Of a stretch of DNA of 46,507 nucleotides, positions 17,672-25,461 are shown piece by piece (position 1 is the stretch's first letter; every line of letters starts with the position of its first letter). Under the pieces are notes generated by a model. That model searched no databases, was not told the DNA's origin, and was given only the letters and a program-made list of their open reading frames with translations. The DNA is from Treponema sp. UBA1793. GTDB taxonomy: Bacteria; Spirochaetota; Spirochaetia; Treponematales; Treponemataceae. The stretch is from positions 1 through 46,507 of the forward strand of contig DCFX01000049.1 in the NCBI GenBank assembly GCA_002314445.1, in the 5' to 3' direction. Position numbers and translations under genes: made by a program.

Positions 17672-18796
17672 TCAGGTTACAAGTTCGTCTTCGCCGGAAC
17701 GTGCAATGACAATTTCGCCGGAATCCTCAAGACGTCTGATTGTAGAAACGATTTTCTGCTGCGATTCTTCAACATCCTTCAGGCGGACAGGACCCATAAA
17801 TTCCATATCTTCCTTGAGCATGCTTGCCGCACGCTTAGACATATTGCGGAATATTTTATCCTGTACTTCCGTATCGACGGACTTGAGGGCTTTTGCAAGT
17901 TCCTGCGTGTCGACTTCGCGGAGCACTTTCTGAATGGCACGGTCGTCGAGCATGACAATATCTTCGAAGACGAACATCTTCTTCTTGATTTCCTCTGCCA
18001 GGTCAGGATCGTCTTCTTCCAGAGATTCAATGATTGCCTTCTCAGAAGAACGGTCAACAAGGTTGAGTATTTCAACGATGCTGTCTACACCGCCGGCGGC
18101 CGTGTAGTCTTCGCTCGACAGCGTGGAAAGTTTCTTTTCAAGAACCCGTTCCACTTCGCGCAGAACATCAGGCGAAGTACGGTCCATCGTTGCAAGCCGT
18201 TTTGAAACTTCCGGCTGCATTTCCTCCGGCAGATTCTGCAGGATGACGGCGGCCTTTCCCGGTTCCAGATATGCAAGTATAAGTGCAATCGTCTGCGGAT
18301 ATTCCTGCTGTATGAAGTTCAAAAGATGGGCAGGATCGGTGCGGCGGATAAAATCGAACGGGCGTACCTGAAGTGAGCTTGTAAGCCTGTTGATAATATC
18401 TATTGCTTTCTGGCTGCCAAGTGATTTTTCAAGCAGCTCGCGCGCATAATCGATACCGCCCGTCGTAATGAAATTCTGTGCATTCATCAGTTCCTGAAAT
18501 TCTTCAAGAACAGCGTCTTTAAACTCCGCATCGACGGTTTCGAGACGGGCGATTTCAAATGTAAGCGTCTCAACTTCATCTTCACGCAGGTGTTTCATAA
18601 TTTCTGCTGAAACATCGCTGCCCAGTGAGACCAGAAATATAGCAGCTTTCTGCCTCCCGGTAAGGCTTTTATAATCTTTTGAATTTTTCTTTCCGCCAGC
18701 AGGAGTTGCAGGTTTCAGGCTGCCAGGTTTCGGAATTGGCTTCGGGTTGTCTTTTTTGGCTGCGGATGTTGCAGCAGCCTTTGCATCTTCTGCCAT
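17672..18796 (-). CDS. fliG: Flagellar motor switch protein FliG
   Basis: A 374-residue rotor protein that couples stator force to rotation and binds FliF through its N-terminal domain. The FliG body starts near residue 45 (LTGRQKAAIFLVSLG). It contains the EYPQT segment of the middle domain and the C-terminal torque-helix region (FEDIVMLDDRAIQKVLREVD) with alternating charged residues. The first 45 residues are an Ala/Lys/Pro-rich extension absent from enteric FliG. Spirochetes usually carry two FliG paralogues; location beside fliF suggests this is the motor copy (FliG2 type), which is inferred. A GGAGGAG ribosome site overlaps the fliF stop, which ends four bases before the ATG, so the two are probably translationally coupled. 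Confidence 0.96.
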   Translation of the reverse strand: MAEDAKAAATSAAKKDNPKPIPKPGSLKPATPAGGKKNSKDYKSLTGRQKAAIFLVSLGSDVSAEIMKHLREDEVETLTFEIARLETVDAEFKDAVLEEFQELMNAQNFITTGGIDYARELLEKSLGSQKAIDIINRLTSSLQVRPFDFIRRTDPAHLLNFIQQEYPQTIALILAYLEPGKAAVILQNLPEEMQPEVSKRLATMDRTSPDVLREVERVLEKKLSTLSSEDYTAAGGVDSIVEILNLVDRSSEKAIIESLEEDDPDLAEEIKKKMFVFEDIVMLDDRAIQKVLREVDTQELAKALKSVDTEVQDKIFRNMSKRAASMLKEDMEFMGPVRLKDVEESQQKIVSTIRRLEDSGEIVIARSGEDELVT

Positions 18797-18800
18797 AGTC

Positions 18801-20510
18801 TTACTCCTCCATCAGCCACGTACGTATAAGCATCGCGACATCTTCCGGATGCTCTTTTGCCATAGCAATTGCATTTTCCTGAAGTTCCGCTCGGCGCGAC
18901 TCTTCGACGGACATCGTGACTTCCATACCGTCTTCTTTCGCATCCCACAGCGCCTGCTCCCGTGCAGCCTGCTGCTTTCTGAGCAGTTCCTCGTCCCGCA
19001 TCCGTTTGCGCCTCTCGATTTCCCTGCTCACGAAACGGAAAATGATAAATCCGATGAGCACAACTGCAATTGCAGCAAGCACAAGCAGGATTGTACGGCG
19101 CGTCTGAAGAGCCTTGAAATAGGCCGTATCTTCAGCGGCGAACTGTGCTGTACGGTCAAACTGAATATTCGTTACGGTAACGCGGTAATTCCTGCTCTTG
19201 TCGTATCCCACAGCATCCTGCACGTAATTTGCAAGCTGCTCAAGCGTTTCTTTCGGAACGGGTGTATAAACACGTTTGATTGAACCGTCGTCGTTAATAA
19301 TATAATTATGATTTTTCGGATCTTTCGGCGTAGTCCACACACCGTCAACGTTCACCGCAACAGTGATGCGGTCGATCTGCGGACTTACCTCTTCCTGCGT
19401 TTTTGTCGTATTTACGACATTGTTCTGGGTAACGCCTGTCTCTGTAGATTTGCCGATAACATTCGACATATCAGAATAGACCGGCGGCGTCTGGCCTTCG
19501 GTTCCGGCAGGTCCTTCCGGATTATATCCCGTTCCCTGCCATTCCTTTGTTACCGTCTGCTGCGAAATCGGCAGCGTATCGCGGTATTCCGAATCATCGT
19601 ACGGAGTATCGGGATTGTCTTTCTTTATTACAATCGGAGAATAGATTGTCGAATCGCTTGTTTTCTTCGACATATCCATATCAATCTTGATATCCAGGTC
19701 GCGTACACGGTCGGACGTAAGCGTACTCTGAAGCGACTTCAGGATTTTCGCGCGATACTGTGTTTCCAGCTTTTGAATGAGTTTCTGCTGTTTTGCGACA
19801 AGATCAACACGGTCGCTGTCGGCCATGCCTGCAAAATCGTTGAGAATGTTGCCGTCCGCATCAGCTATTGTTATGTTTTCGGGTTTCAGGCCTTCGACGG
19901 CCATCTGCACGAGTTTCTGAATGCCGAGAATACGCTTTCTGTCGGAAAGCAGCGAACTGGCTGGTTTTACCCGCAGAATTATACTCGCCGTAACAGGGTT
20001 TTCATCAGCGGAAAAAAGCTTGTCGTCGGGCAGTACTATATTCACATCGGCACTTGTCACGTCATCGAGCGCTTCAATATGCTGTTTCACCGTCTGCGTG
20101 ATTGCATTTTTGAGCTTAACGTTCTGTTCCGCATCAGTCGTCGACCAGTTTCTGTTGTAAAAACTTGCAAACGGGTCAATGTTTGAAGGAACAAGTCCCT
20201 CACTGATAAGGACATCGCGCATCCTGCGTGCTGTCGTGTCGTCTGCGACAGAAATATATCCGTCGTCAGTCACCGTGGCCGTAATATTCTGCTCGCTCAG
20301 TTTATCAAGAATTTTAGTTCTCTCAGTTACATCGGTAACAGGCGCGTTAAAGAGACGCACTGTCGTAGGTTTTGCCGAAAGCGTAGTTGCGAGAATTATT
20401 GCTATGATTACAGCGGCAATGACAGCGAACAGAATGACCTTCTGCACAACTGTACCTTTTGCCCATAAATCTTTTATAGATGTAGTCAGCTTTTTAAGCC
20501 ATTCGTTCAT
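18801..20510 (-). CDS. fliF: Flagellar MS-ring protein FliF
   Basis: A 569-residue inner-membrane protein that forms the MS-ring on which the rotor and export gate assemble. It shows a first membrane helix at about residues 23-46, a large periplasmic region with the ring-building motifs (DYNRNW-like segment near the SFYNRNWSTTDAEQ stretch), and a second membrane helix at about 465-487. A charged cytoplasmic tail ends in the FliG-binding segment (EHPEDVAMLIRTWLMEE). Length and architecture are normal. GGGAGGG lies six bases before the ATG. A 98-bp gap separates it from fliE and contains an internal promoter candidate. Confidence 0.97.
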   Translation of the reverse strand: MNEWLKKLTTSIKDLWAKGTVVQKVILFAVIAAVIIAIILATTLSAKPTTVRLFNAPVTDVTERTKILDKLSEQNITATVTDDGYISVADDTTARRMRDVLISEGLVPSNIDPFASFYNRNWSTTDAEQNVKLKNAITQTVKQHIEALDDVTSADVNIVLPDDKLFSADENPVTASIILRVKPASSLLSDRKRILGIQKLVQMAVEGLKPENITIADADGNILNDFAGMADSDRVDLVAKQQKLIQKLETQYRAKILKSLQSTLTSDRVRDLDIKIDMDMSKKTSDSTIYSPIVIKKDNPDTPYDDSEYRDTLPISQQTVTKEWQGTGYNPEGPAGTEGQTPPVYSDMSNVIGKSTETGVTQNNVVNTTKTQEEVSPQIDRITVAVNVDGVWTTPKDPKNHNYIINDDGSIKRVYTPVPKETLEQLANYVQDAVGYDKSRNYRVTVTNIQFDRTAQFAAEDTAYFKALQTRRTILLVLAAIAVVLIGFIIFRFVSREIERRKRMRDEELLRKQQAAREQALWDAKEDGMEVTMSVEESRRAELQENAIAMAKEHPEDVAMLIRTWLMEE

Positions 20511-20552
20511 CTGTGCCCTCCCGTGAACGAATCGTTAAAACAATTATTAAAG

Positions 20553-20580
20553 AGTATATCACATTTAAATCATTCTGCAA
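20553..20580 (-). promoter_or_regulatory. Candidate internal promoter before fliF
   Basis: On the minus strand TTGCAG (20580-20575) is followed after 16 bases by TATACT (20558-20553), preceded by TG one base upstream (extended -10 type). The -35 match is poor (3 of 6), so this is a weak call. It would give fliF-fliJ an extra start within the flagellar operon. Confidence 0.35.
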
Positions 20581-20608
20581 AGCGGAAACTTCTATTATAC
20601 ATGCTATT

Positions 20609-20968
20609 CTACCGCGTCGTCGTGATTTCGTTCCAGCCGGTCACAATACGGTCTATAACTGTCTGGGCGAGATTAAGCGACATCCGGGCTTTGGCCATCG
20701 CAATTGTCACGTCCTGAGGATCGACTGAATCAGGGTCGGTAAGGACTTTCTGTTCAAGATTATTGACATCAACCTGCTGGCCGTTCATGGAATTCATAGC
20801 ATTGAGAAGATAGTCTTCAAAATTAAGTTGCGTTTTGGCAGAACCTTTTTCAGCTGCAGAAGGGATATCGTTTAACGGAGAGCCTGCAATATCTGAAAGC
20901 TTTGCCGTTCCCGTATGAGCAGGATCAGTACGGGTCATCTGTAATGTACCGAATTCAGGAATTTTCAT
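20609..20968 (-). CDS. fliE: Flagellar hook-basal body protein FliE
   Basis: A 119-residue protein whose C-terminal half carries the FliE signature (NFEDYLLNAMNSMN near the middle; DVTIAMAKARMSLNLAQTVIDRIVTGWNEI at the end). FliE joins the MS-ring to the proximal rod and is exported by the flagellar apparatus, so it has no signal peptide. I place the start at the ATG at 20968 because GAGAGG lies five bases before it; a TTG at 20980 would run through that ribosome site. The N-terminal 45 residues are variable and Thr/Pro-rich. It follows flgC as in most flgB-flgC-fliE operons, with a 77-bp gap. Confidence 0.95.
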   Translation of the reverse strand: MKIPEFGTLQMTRTDPAHTGTAKLSDIAGSPLNDIPSAAEKGSAKTQLNFEDYLLNAMNSMNGQQVDVNNLEQKVLTDPDSVDPQDVTIAMAKARMSLNLAQTVIDRIVTGWNEITTTR

Positions 20969-21045
20969 AATACCTCTCAAATCCCGGCTTCCGCCGTCCG
21001 GACAGGGCAGCAGAAAAACTGTTTACACAACTTAGTATACAGGAA

Positions 21046-21507
21046 TCAGCGTCCTATTTCCAGTGCGGCAGAAAACATATCCTTTGCACCTTCAATGACT
21101 GTTGAATTTGCTTCATATGCGCGTGAAGCGGAAATAAGATCAACCATTTCGTTTACGATATTGACGTTCGGATATTCAACATATCCTTTGTTCGGACCTG
21201 ATTTGATTGCGTCGGGGTGAGTCGGGTCATATACCATCCGCCCGGCAGTATCGGTATCCTTTACGATTTTAAGGACTTTGACGCCCTTTCCGGGACCGTT
21301 GTCGAGATCTTCGGGACTGTACGGACTGCGCCACTGCGTCGTCTTGTCGCCGATTGCTTCAAGAACGACACGAGAACGTTTGAACGCACCGCCTTCCTGA
21401 GTGCGCGTTGTAGAAGCATTCGCTATATTGTTTGAGATAACGTCCGAGCGCAGTCGTTCAGCGCTCATGCCCGTTGCGGCAACGTTTATACTGGTAAAAA
21501 GTCCCAT
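21046..21507 (-). CDS. flgC: Flagellar proximal rod protein FlgC
   Basis: A 153-residue rod protein. The N-terminus has the axial-protein motif (INVAATGMSAERLRSDVISNNIANA). The C-terminus has the matching helix (NIVNEMVDLISASRAYEANSTVIEGAKDM). These two helices pack together in the rod. There is no signal peptide because it travels through the flagellar export channel. AAGGAG lies nine bases upstream of the ATG. Unusually, 191 bp of repeat-like sequence separate it from flgB, although the two are normally almost adjacent. Confidence 0.97.
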   Translation of the reverse strand: MGLFTSINVAATGMSAERLRSDVISNNIANASTTRTQEGGAFKRSRVVLEAIGDKTTQWRSPYSPEDLDNGPGKGVKVLKIVKDTDTAGRMVYDPTHPDAIKSGPNKGYVEYPNVNIVNEMVDLISASRAYEANSTVIEGAKDMFSAALEIGR

Positions 21508-21698
21508 ACTACAGCTCCTTATACATCAAAAAAAACGCTTCATTCCCCCGCATCTGAGGTCGTTCCTCCCCCATTGCTGCCCCGAACTCCCCTTGCCGAA
21601 CAGAACTCCCCCTGCCGCCAAGGATGGCGGCCCCATCCAGGAGAGTTCAGCTTCGCTGAACTCTCAGAGCACAAAAGCCAGGGATGGCTTTTGTGCGT
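21508..21698. repeat. Hairpin-rich, G-rich repeat island between flgB and flgC
   Basis: Three hairpins stand side by side. There is a perfect 12-bp stem with loop GGGA (21669-21680 with 21685-21696), a perfect 11-bp stem with loop TTC (21641-21651 with 21655-21665), and a 6-bp GC stem (21614-21619 with 21626-21631). The first and third share the core GCC-A-GGATGGC. The remainder, on the flg coding strand, is rich in G-runs of four or five, with a GAACTCCCC(T/C)TGCCG direct repeat in two copies. No U-tract follows any stem, so they are not classical terminators. The look is that of an extragenic palindromic repeat family, but I see only one copy in the window. Confidence 0.6.
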
Positions 21699-22115
21699 CT
21701 ATTTCTTCATCGCGGTATTAACCTGCGAAAATTCAAAATTTGAAAGCTGGGAAAGCAGTTTGTACTGCATCTGTGTCTGAAGAACGAGCATTGCTTCTGC
21801 CTCTGCATCCACATTGTTGCCGTTCGCCTTCGACGTGGTCGTATAATCGAGGACACGCCGGGGCTGCACTTCGCGGTAGTCATATGGTTCATTCAAAGCG
21901 ATATGGCGGTCATCGGTACGGGTAAGCTGGAAACCGTCTTTCGCAGCTTCTTCCGATTCAAATGCGCGCTTTAATTCGCTTTCAAAATTGACTGTTGTGC
22001 GTTTGAAATTCGGAACTTCACTGTTTGCCATATTATTGGCCGAAACCTGATACCGCAGCGTATCAGCATCCATACCGCGGTGCAGCAGGTCGACCGCTCT
22101 CGAAAAAGTATTCAT
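21699..22115 (-). CDS. flgB: Flagellar proximal rod protein FlgB
   Basis: A 138-residue rod protein with the N-terminal axial motif (LLHRGMDADTLRYQVSANNMANSEVPNFKR) and a C-terminal helix (EAMLVLQTQMQYKLLSQLSNFEFSQVNTAM) typical of FlgB. It is exported through the flagellar channel and forms the first part of the rod with FlgC, FliE and FlgF. GAGAG precedes the ATG. It lies 73 bases after fabH on the same strand, with no convincing promoter in that gap, so flg transcription may begin at the fabH promoter. Confidence 0.96.
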   Translation of the reverse strand: MNTFSRAVDLLHRGMDADTLRYQVSANNMANSEVPNFKRTTVNFESELKRAFESEEAAKDGFQLTRTDDRHIALNEPYDYREVQPRRVLDYTTTSKANGNNVDAEAEAMLVLQTQMQYKLLSQLSNFEFSQVNTAMKK

Positions 22116-22188
22116 ACTCTCATTGTCGGCAGTTTTGCATACTTGTTTAGGAGTAATTCCTCATTTTTCAGAAAGCGTATGCTTTTTT

Positions 22189-23202
22189 CTACCAGACTAT
22201 AAGATTAGCACCGTACGTCAGTCCGGCTCCGAATCCGATAGTCATGATGATATCGCCTTTTTTAAGCGTACCTTCGTGAGCCAGTTCGTCGAGCGCAATC
22301 GGGACGGAGGCTGTCGAAGTGTTTGCATATTTTGCAATATTCAGGAAAAATTTGTCCATGCCTATTCCAAGCCGTTTTGCAGCTGCACTTATTATGCGTT
22401 CGTTTGCCTGATGAGGGATGATGCGCGCTATCTGATCCATGCTGAGACCTTCGGCGTCAAGCATTTTTTTTATAGTAGTCGCAACAGCGTTGACGGCAAA
22501 CAGATAGACTGCCGGCCCGTTCATTTCGAGATACGCGGGTTTTTCAACTGTTTCGCCTTTAAGGAAAGGATTTCTTGTTCCGCCCCGGCGCAGCATAAGG
22601 TATTCAGAACCAGAACCGTCAGCACCGAGTATCGAACGTATAACGCCCCTCTTCTGCGGTCCTGCTACGGGTGCGTCGGTTGCTTCAAGCAACACTGCCC
22701 CCGCACCGTCACCGAAAAGGACGCACGTATTTCTGTCAGTCCAGTCGGTAATCCGGGACAGCGTATCCGCACCGATAACGAGCGCCGTCTTTCTGCCGCC
22801 GGATGCCATCATGCATGAGGCCGTCTCAAGAGCGTAGATAAATCCGGTACAGCCTGCGGTTATATCAAAAGCAGCAGCTTTATGTGCGCCGATTCTGCTC
22901 TGAACCATACAGGCAACTGACGGAAATCCGGGATAGTCAGGAGTAGCAGTGGAAACGACTATAAGATCCAGACCGGCTGCAACCTGCTCCGGCGATGCGG
23001 CATCAACTGATTTCAGCACGTTCATGGCAGCTTCATATGCCAGATCGCTTGTTGCCTGATCATCACGCGCAATATGTCGATTGCTTATTCCCGTGTGGGA
23101 ACGGATCCATTCATCTGACGTATCTACCATTTTTGATAAATCGTCGTTCGTCAAAACTTTTTCCGGTACATACCTTCCGGTAGCAGTAATTTCTATTGCC
23201 AT
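22189..23202 (-). CDS. fabH: Beta-ketoacyl-ACP synthase III FabH
   Basis: A 337-residue condensing enzyme that starts fatty acid synthesis by joining an acyl-CoA primer with malonyl-ACP. The catalytic triad is visible: Cys118 in DITAGCTGF, His264 in IIPHQAN, and Asn294 in KYANTS. The C-terminal glycine-rich end (IGFGAGLTYGANLIVW) is intact. I place the start at the ATG at 23202 because GAGGAG stands seven bases upstream; the longer TTG reading would run through it. It is the first gene after a clear minus-strand promoter and precedes flgB, an unusual coupling of lipid and flagellar genes. No other fatty acid genes are nearby. Confidence 0.97.
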   Translation of the reverse strand: MAIEITATGRYVPEKVLTNDDLSKMVDTSDEWIRSHTGISNRHIARDDQATSDLAYEAAMNVLKSVDAASPEQVAAGLDLIVVSTATPDYPGFPSVACMVQSRIGAHKAAAFDITAGCTGFIYALETASCMMASGGRKTALVIGADTLSRITDWTDRNTCVLFGDGAGAVLLEATDAPVAGPQKRGVIRSILGADGSGSEYLMLRRGGTRNPFLKGETVEKPAYLEMNGPAVYLFAVNAVATTIKKMLDAEGLSMDQIARIIPHQANERIISAAAKRLGIGMDKFFLNIAKYANTSTASVPIALDELAHEGTLKKGDIIMTIGFGAGLTYGANLIVW

Positions 23203-23267
23203 AAAAAAACTCCTCAAAACTGCAACTTTTTCCGGAAAACAGCATCTAATTCATGTGGGCTTAGAAC

Positions 23268-23295
23268 AATATAACATAAAAACTGAAAATGTCAA
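23268..23295 (-). promoter_or_regulatory. Sigma-70 promoter for fabH and perhaps the flagellar operon
   Basis: On the minus strand TTGACA (23295-23290), a 16-base spacer and TATATT (23273-23268). A second TTGACA lies at 23303-23298, offset by 8 bases. The start would be about 60 bases before the fabH ATG. Confidence 0.6.
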
Positions 23296-23310
23296 TGTGT
23301 CAAACTAGCA

Positions 23311-23339
23311 TTGACGGAAAACAGCACAGTTATTTTATG
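23311..23339 (+). promoter_or_regulatory. Candidate promoter for the 2-oxoacid oxidoreductase operon
   Basis: TTGACG (5 of 6) at 23311-23316 is followed after 17 bases by TTTATG (3 of 6). The -35 is good but the -10 is poor, so the exact box is uncertain. It is divergent from the fabH promoter. Confidence 0.35.
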
Positions 23340-23360
23340 TAATTCTTTATGGGAGTGCGA

Positions 23361-23603
23361 ATGAAAAAGGGAAAAATCATCATCGACGACCAGCGGTGCA
23401 AAGGGTGTTATCTTTGTGTGCGGGCCTGTCCGCAGCATGTACTTACAATCAGTACAGTCGCGAACGCTGCAGGAACGTTTCCTGCTCTATTCGCCGGAAA
23501 ACAGGAAAACGGGACGGGTGTATGCATCGCATGCGGCTCCTGCTACGAAGTGTGTCCCGATACGGCAATCGAAGTGTATGAACTCGAAGGAGACGAAAAG
23601 TGA
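23361..23603 (+). CDS. 2-oxoacid:ferredoxin oxidoreductase delta subunit (ferredoxin)
   Basis: An 80-residue protein with two [4Fe-4S] motifs, CKGCYLCVRACP near the start and CIACGSCYEVCP in the second half. It relays electrons from the thiamine-pyrophosphate subunits to free ferredoxin. I chose the ATG at 23361, preceded at six bases by GGGAG; an ATG at 23349 would add four residues and lacks a ribosome site. Its TGA overlaps the GTG of the next gene, indicating coupled translation. The four-gene order ferredoxin, alpha, beta, gamma is that of 2-ketoisovalerate or 2-oxoglutarate:ferredoxin oxidoreductases. Confidence 0.93.
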   Translation: MKKGKIIIDDQRCKGCYLCVRACPQHVLTISTVANAAGTFPALFAGKQENGTGVCIACGSCYEVCPDTAIEVYELEGDEK

Positions 23604-24679
23604 ATCCGAATCGTACGTTAATGAAAGGAAATGAAGCTATTGCTGAATCTGCCATCAGGGCGGGATGCGGTGCGTATTTCGGATATCCCATAACGCCGCA
23701 GAACGAATTGATTGCATGGATGGCGCGTTATATGCCTGAGCACAAAAGAATATTCATCCAGGCAGAAAGTGAACTTGCGGCCATCAATATGGTATACGGC
23801 GCAGCAAGTACTGGTATGCGTGCCATGACCAGCTCGTCGAGTCCCGGAATTTCACTTAAACAGGAAGGCATTTCCTATGCGGCAGGTGCAGACCTGCCGT
23901 GCGTATATGTAAACATGGTGCGCGGCGGTCCGGGGCTTGGTTCCATAGCACCTGCACAGAGCGATTATTTCCAGTCAACGAAAGGCGGCGGGCACGGTGA
24001 TTATCACGTCATTGTCCTGGCTCCGAAAAGCGTACAGGAGGCAGCTGATCTGACGTACCTTGCGTTTGATCTGGCAGATAAATGGCGGATGCCGGCAATG
24101 ATTCTCGGTGACGGCTTAATCGGACAGATGATGGAAAGCGTCCAGCTTCCCGAATATAAAGATTCTGCGTCTCTCGCAGACAAATCACAGTGGACAGTCG
24201 GCCACATGGATAAGACGCACCGGGATCCGCATCACATTACGTCAATTATGCTTGATCCTGCAGTACTTGAACGGCAGGTACGGGAAAGATACAAACGGTA
24301 TGAAAAAATAGAAGCTGAAGAAGTACGCTTTGAAGAAAATAACTGTAAAGATGCTGATATTATACTTGTCGCATACGGTACAGCAGCAAGGGTATGCCAG
24401 GGAGCGGTACAGCTTGCCTCAGAATACGGGCTTAAGGCCGGCATTTTCCGGCCGGTAACGCTCTGGCCATTCCCGTACAAAGAGCTTGAACAGATTTCCA
24501 AAAACGGAAAACCGGTGCTTGTCGTCGAGATGAGTATGGGGCAGATGATTGAAGACGTACGGCTTGCGGTGCATGACAGTGTGCCCGTCAGTCTGCTTTC
24601 TCATGCGGGCGGTATAATTCCGACAGAGGAAGAAGTTTTTGAGCGGATCAAACTGACCGTAAAGGAAGTAAAAAAATGA
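23600..24679 (+). CDS. 2-oxoacid:ferredoxin oxidoreductase alpha subunit (VorB/KorA type)
   Basis: A 359-residue subunit that, with beta and gamma, oxidatively decarboxylates a 2-oxoacid to an acyl-CoA and reduces ferredoxin. The N-terminal pyrimidine-binding domain shows GYPITPQNELIAWMARY, the AESELAAINMVYGAASTG segment and the SSSPGISLKQEG loop. The C-terminal transketolase-like domain has VAYGTAARVCQGAV and FRPVTLWPFP. It resembles proteins annotated as 3-methyl-2-oxobutanoate dehydrogenase VorB, suggesting branched-chain 2-oxoacids, but 2-oxoglutarate cannot be excluded by eye. The GTG start overlaps the upstream stop and has GGAG eight bases before it. Confidence 0.92.
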   Translation: MNPNRTLMKGNEAIAESAIRAGCGAYFGYPITPQNELIAWMARYMPEHKRIFIQAESELAAINMVYGAASTGMRAMTSSSSPGISLKQEGISYAAGADLPCVYVNMVRGGPGLGSIAPAQSDYFQSTKGGGHGDYHVIVLAPKSVQEAADLTYLAFDLADKWRMPAMILGDGLIGQMMESVQLPEYKDSASLADKSQWTVGHMDKTHRDPHHITSIMLDPAVLERQVRERYKRYEKIEAEEVRFEENNCKDADIILVAYGTAARVCQGAVQLASEYGLKAGIFRPVTLWPFPYKELEQISKNGKPVLVVEMSMGQMIEDVRLAVHDSVPVSLLSHAGGIIPTEEEVFERIKLTVKEVKK

Positions 24680-25461
24680 AAAAGACATATAAACATCCCG
24701 ATTCGCTGATTCCCGTACAGACAAAATACTGTGCAGGCTGCGGACACGGAGTAGCTCACCGCATTATTGCTGAGCTCGTTGACGAGATGGGGCTCAGGGA
24801 AAAAGCTGTAATTACGAATCCGGTAGGCTGCGCTATCTGGGCGGATCTGTACTTTGATTTCGATTCCGTTCAGCCGGCACACGGACGGACGCCTGCTGCG
24901 GCAAGTGCCGTAAAACGTATCCTCAACGACCATCTTGTTATCTGCTACCAGGGCGACGGCGATCTCGCGGCCATCGGTATGGCAGAGACTGTACATGCAG
25001 CAAACAGAGGTGAACGTTTCACGACGATTTTCATCAACAATGCCATTTATGGTATGACAGGCGGACAGATGGCACCGACGACGCTCGTGCATCAGAAAGC
25101 TGCAACGGCTCCGCTCGGCCGCGATCCGGAATTTCCGGCAGGAATGGGCTATCCGATAAAAGTCCCTGAAATGCTTGCGACGCTTGAAGGAACGACATAT
25201 TTGGCCCGCGGCGCGACAGACACAGCAGCTCATGTCAGGCAGTTGAAAAAATATATACGGACAGCGTTTGAAGCGCAGATGGCAGGATACGGTTCCACCA
25301 TGGTTGAAGTGCTGTCCCCCTGCCCCACAAACTGGGGCGTTTCCCCGGAAAAAGCGGCAGACCTTGTTGCAGAACAAATGATTCCGCACTATCCGCTCGG
25401 CGAAATTAAAAACACGCTGCCGGCCGACTTCCGGCAGAAAGCCGAAGGAGGCGCTCAATGA
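24676..25461 (+). CDS. 2-oxoacid:ferredoxin oxidoreductase beta subunit (thiamine-pyrophosphate binding)
   Basis: A 261-residue subunit carrying the thiamine pyrophosphate site. YCAGCGHG lies near the N-terminus, followed by the binding motif GDGDLAAIGM ending in INNAIYGMTGGQ. The SPCPTNWG segment near the C-terminus is typical of VOR/KOR beta subunits. The start overlaps the end of the alpha gene by four bases and the stop overlaps the gamma gene by four, so the subunits are probably made in step. Confidence 0.93.
   Translation: MKKTYKHPDSLIPVQTKYCAGCGHGVAHRIIAELVDEMGLREKAVITNPVGCAIWADLYFDFDSVQPAHGRTPAAASAVKRILNDHLVICYQGDGDLAAIGMAETVHAANRGERFTTIFINNAIYGMTGGQMAPTTLVHQKAATAPLGRDPEFPAGMGYPIKVPEMLATLEGTTYLARGATDTAAHVRQLKKYIRTAFEAQMAGYGSTMVEVLSPCPTNWGVSPEKAADLVAEQMIPHYPLGEIKNTLPADFRQKAEGGAQ

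Noticed and set aside
19308..20186. 292-codon open frame on the plus strand
   Set aside because: It lies wholly inside fliF on the opposite strand and reads as an Arg/Phe/Cys-rich shadow.
20981..21045. Palindromic TGTCCGGACG-like sequence between flgC and fliE
   Set aside because: It is short, GC-rich and isolated; no second copy or flanking signal supports an operator.
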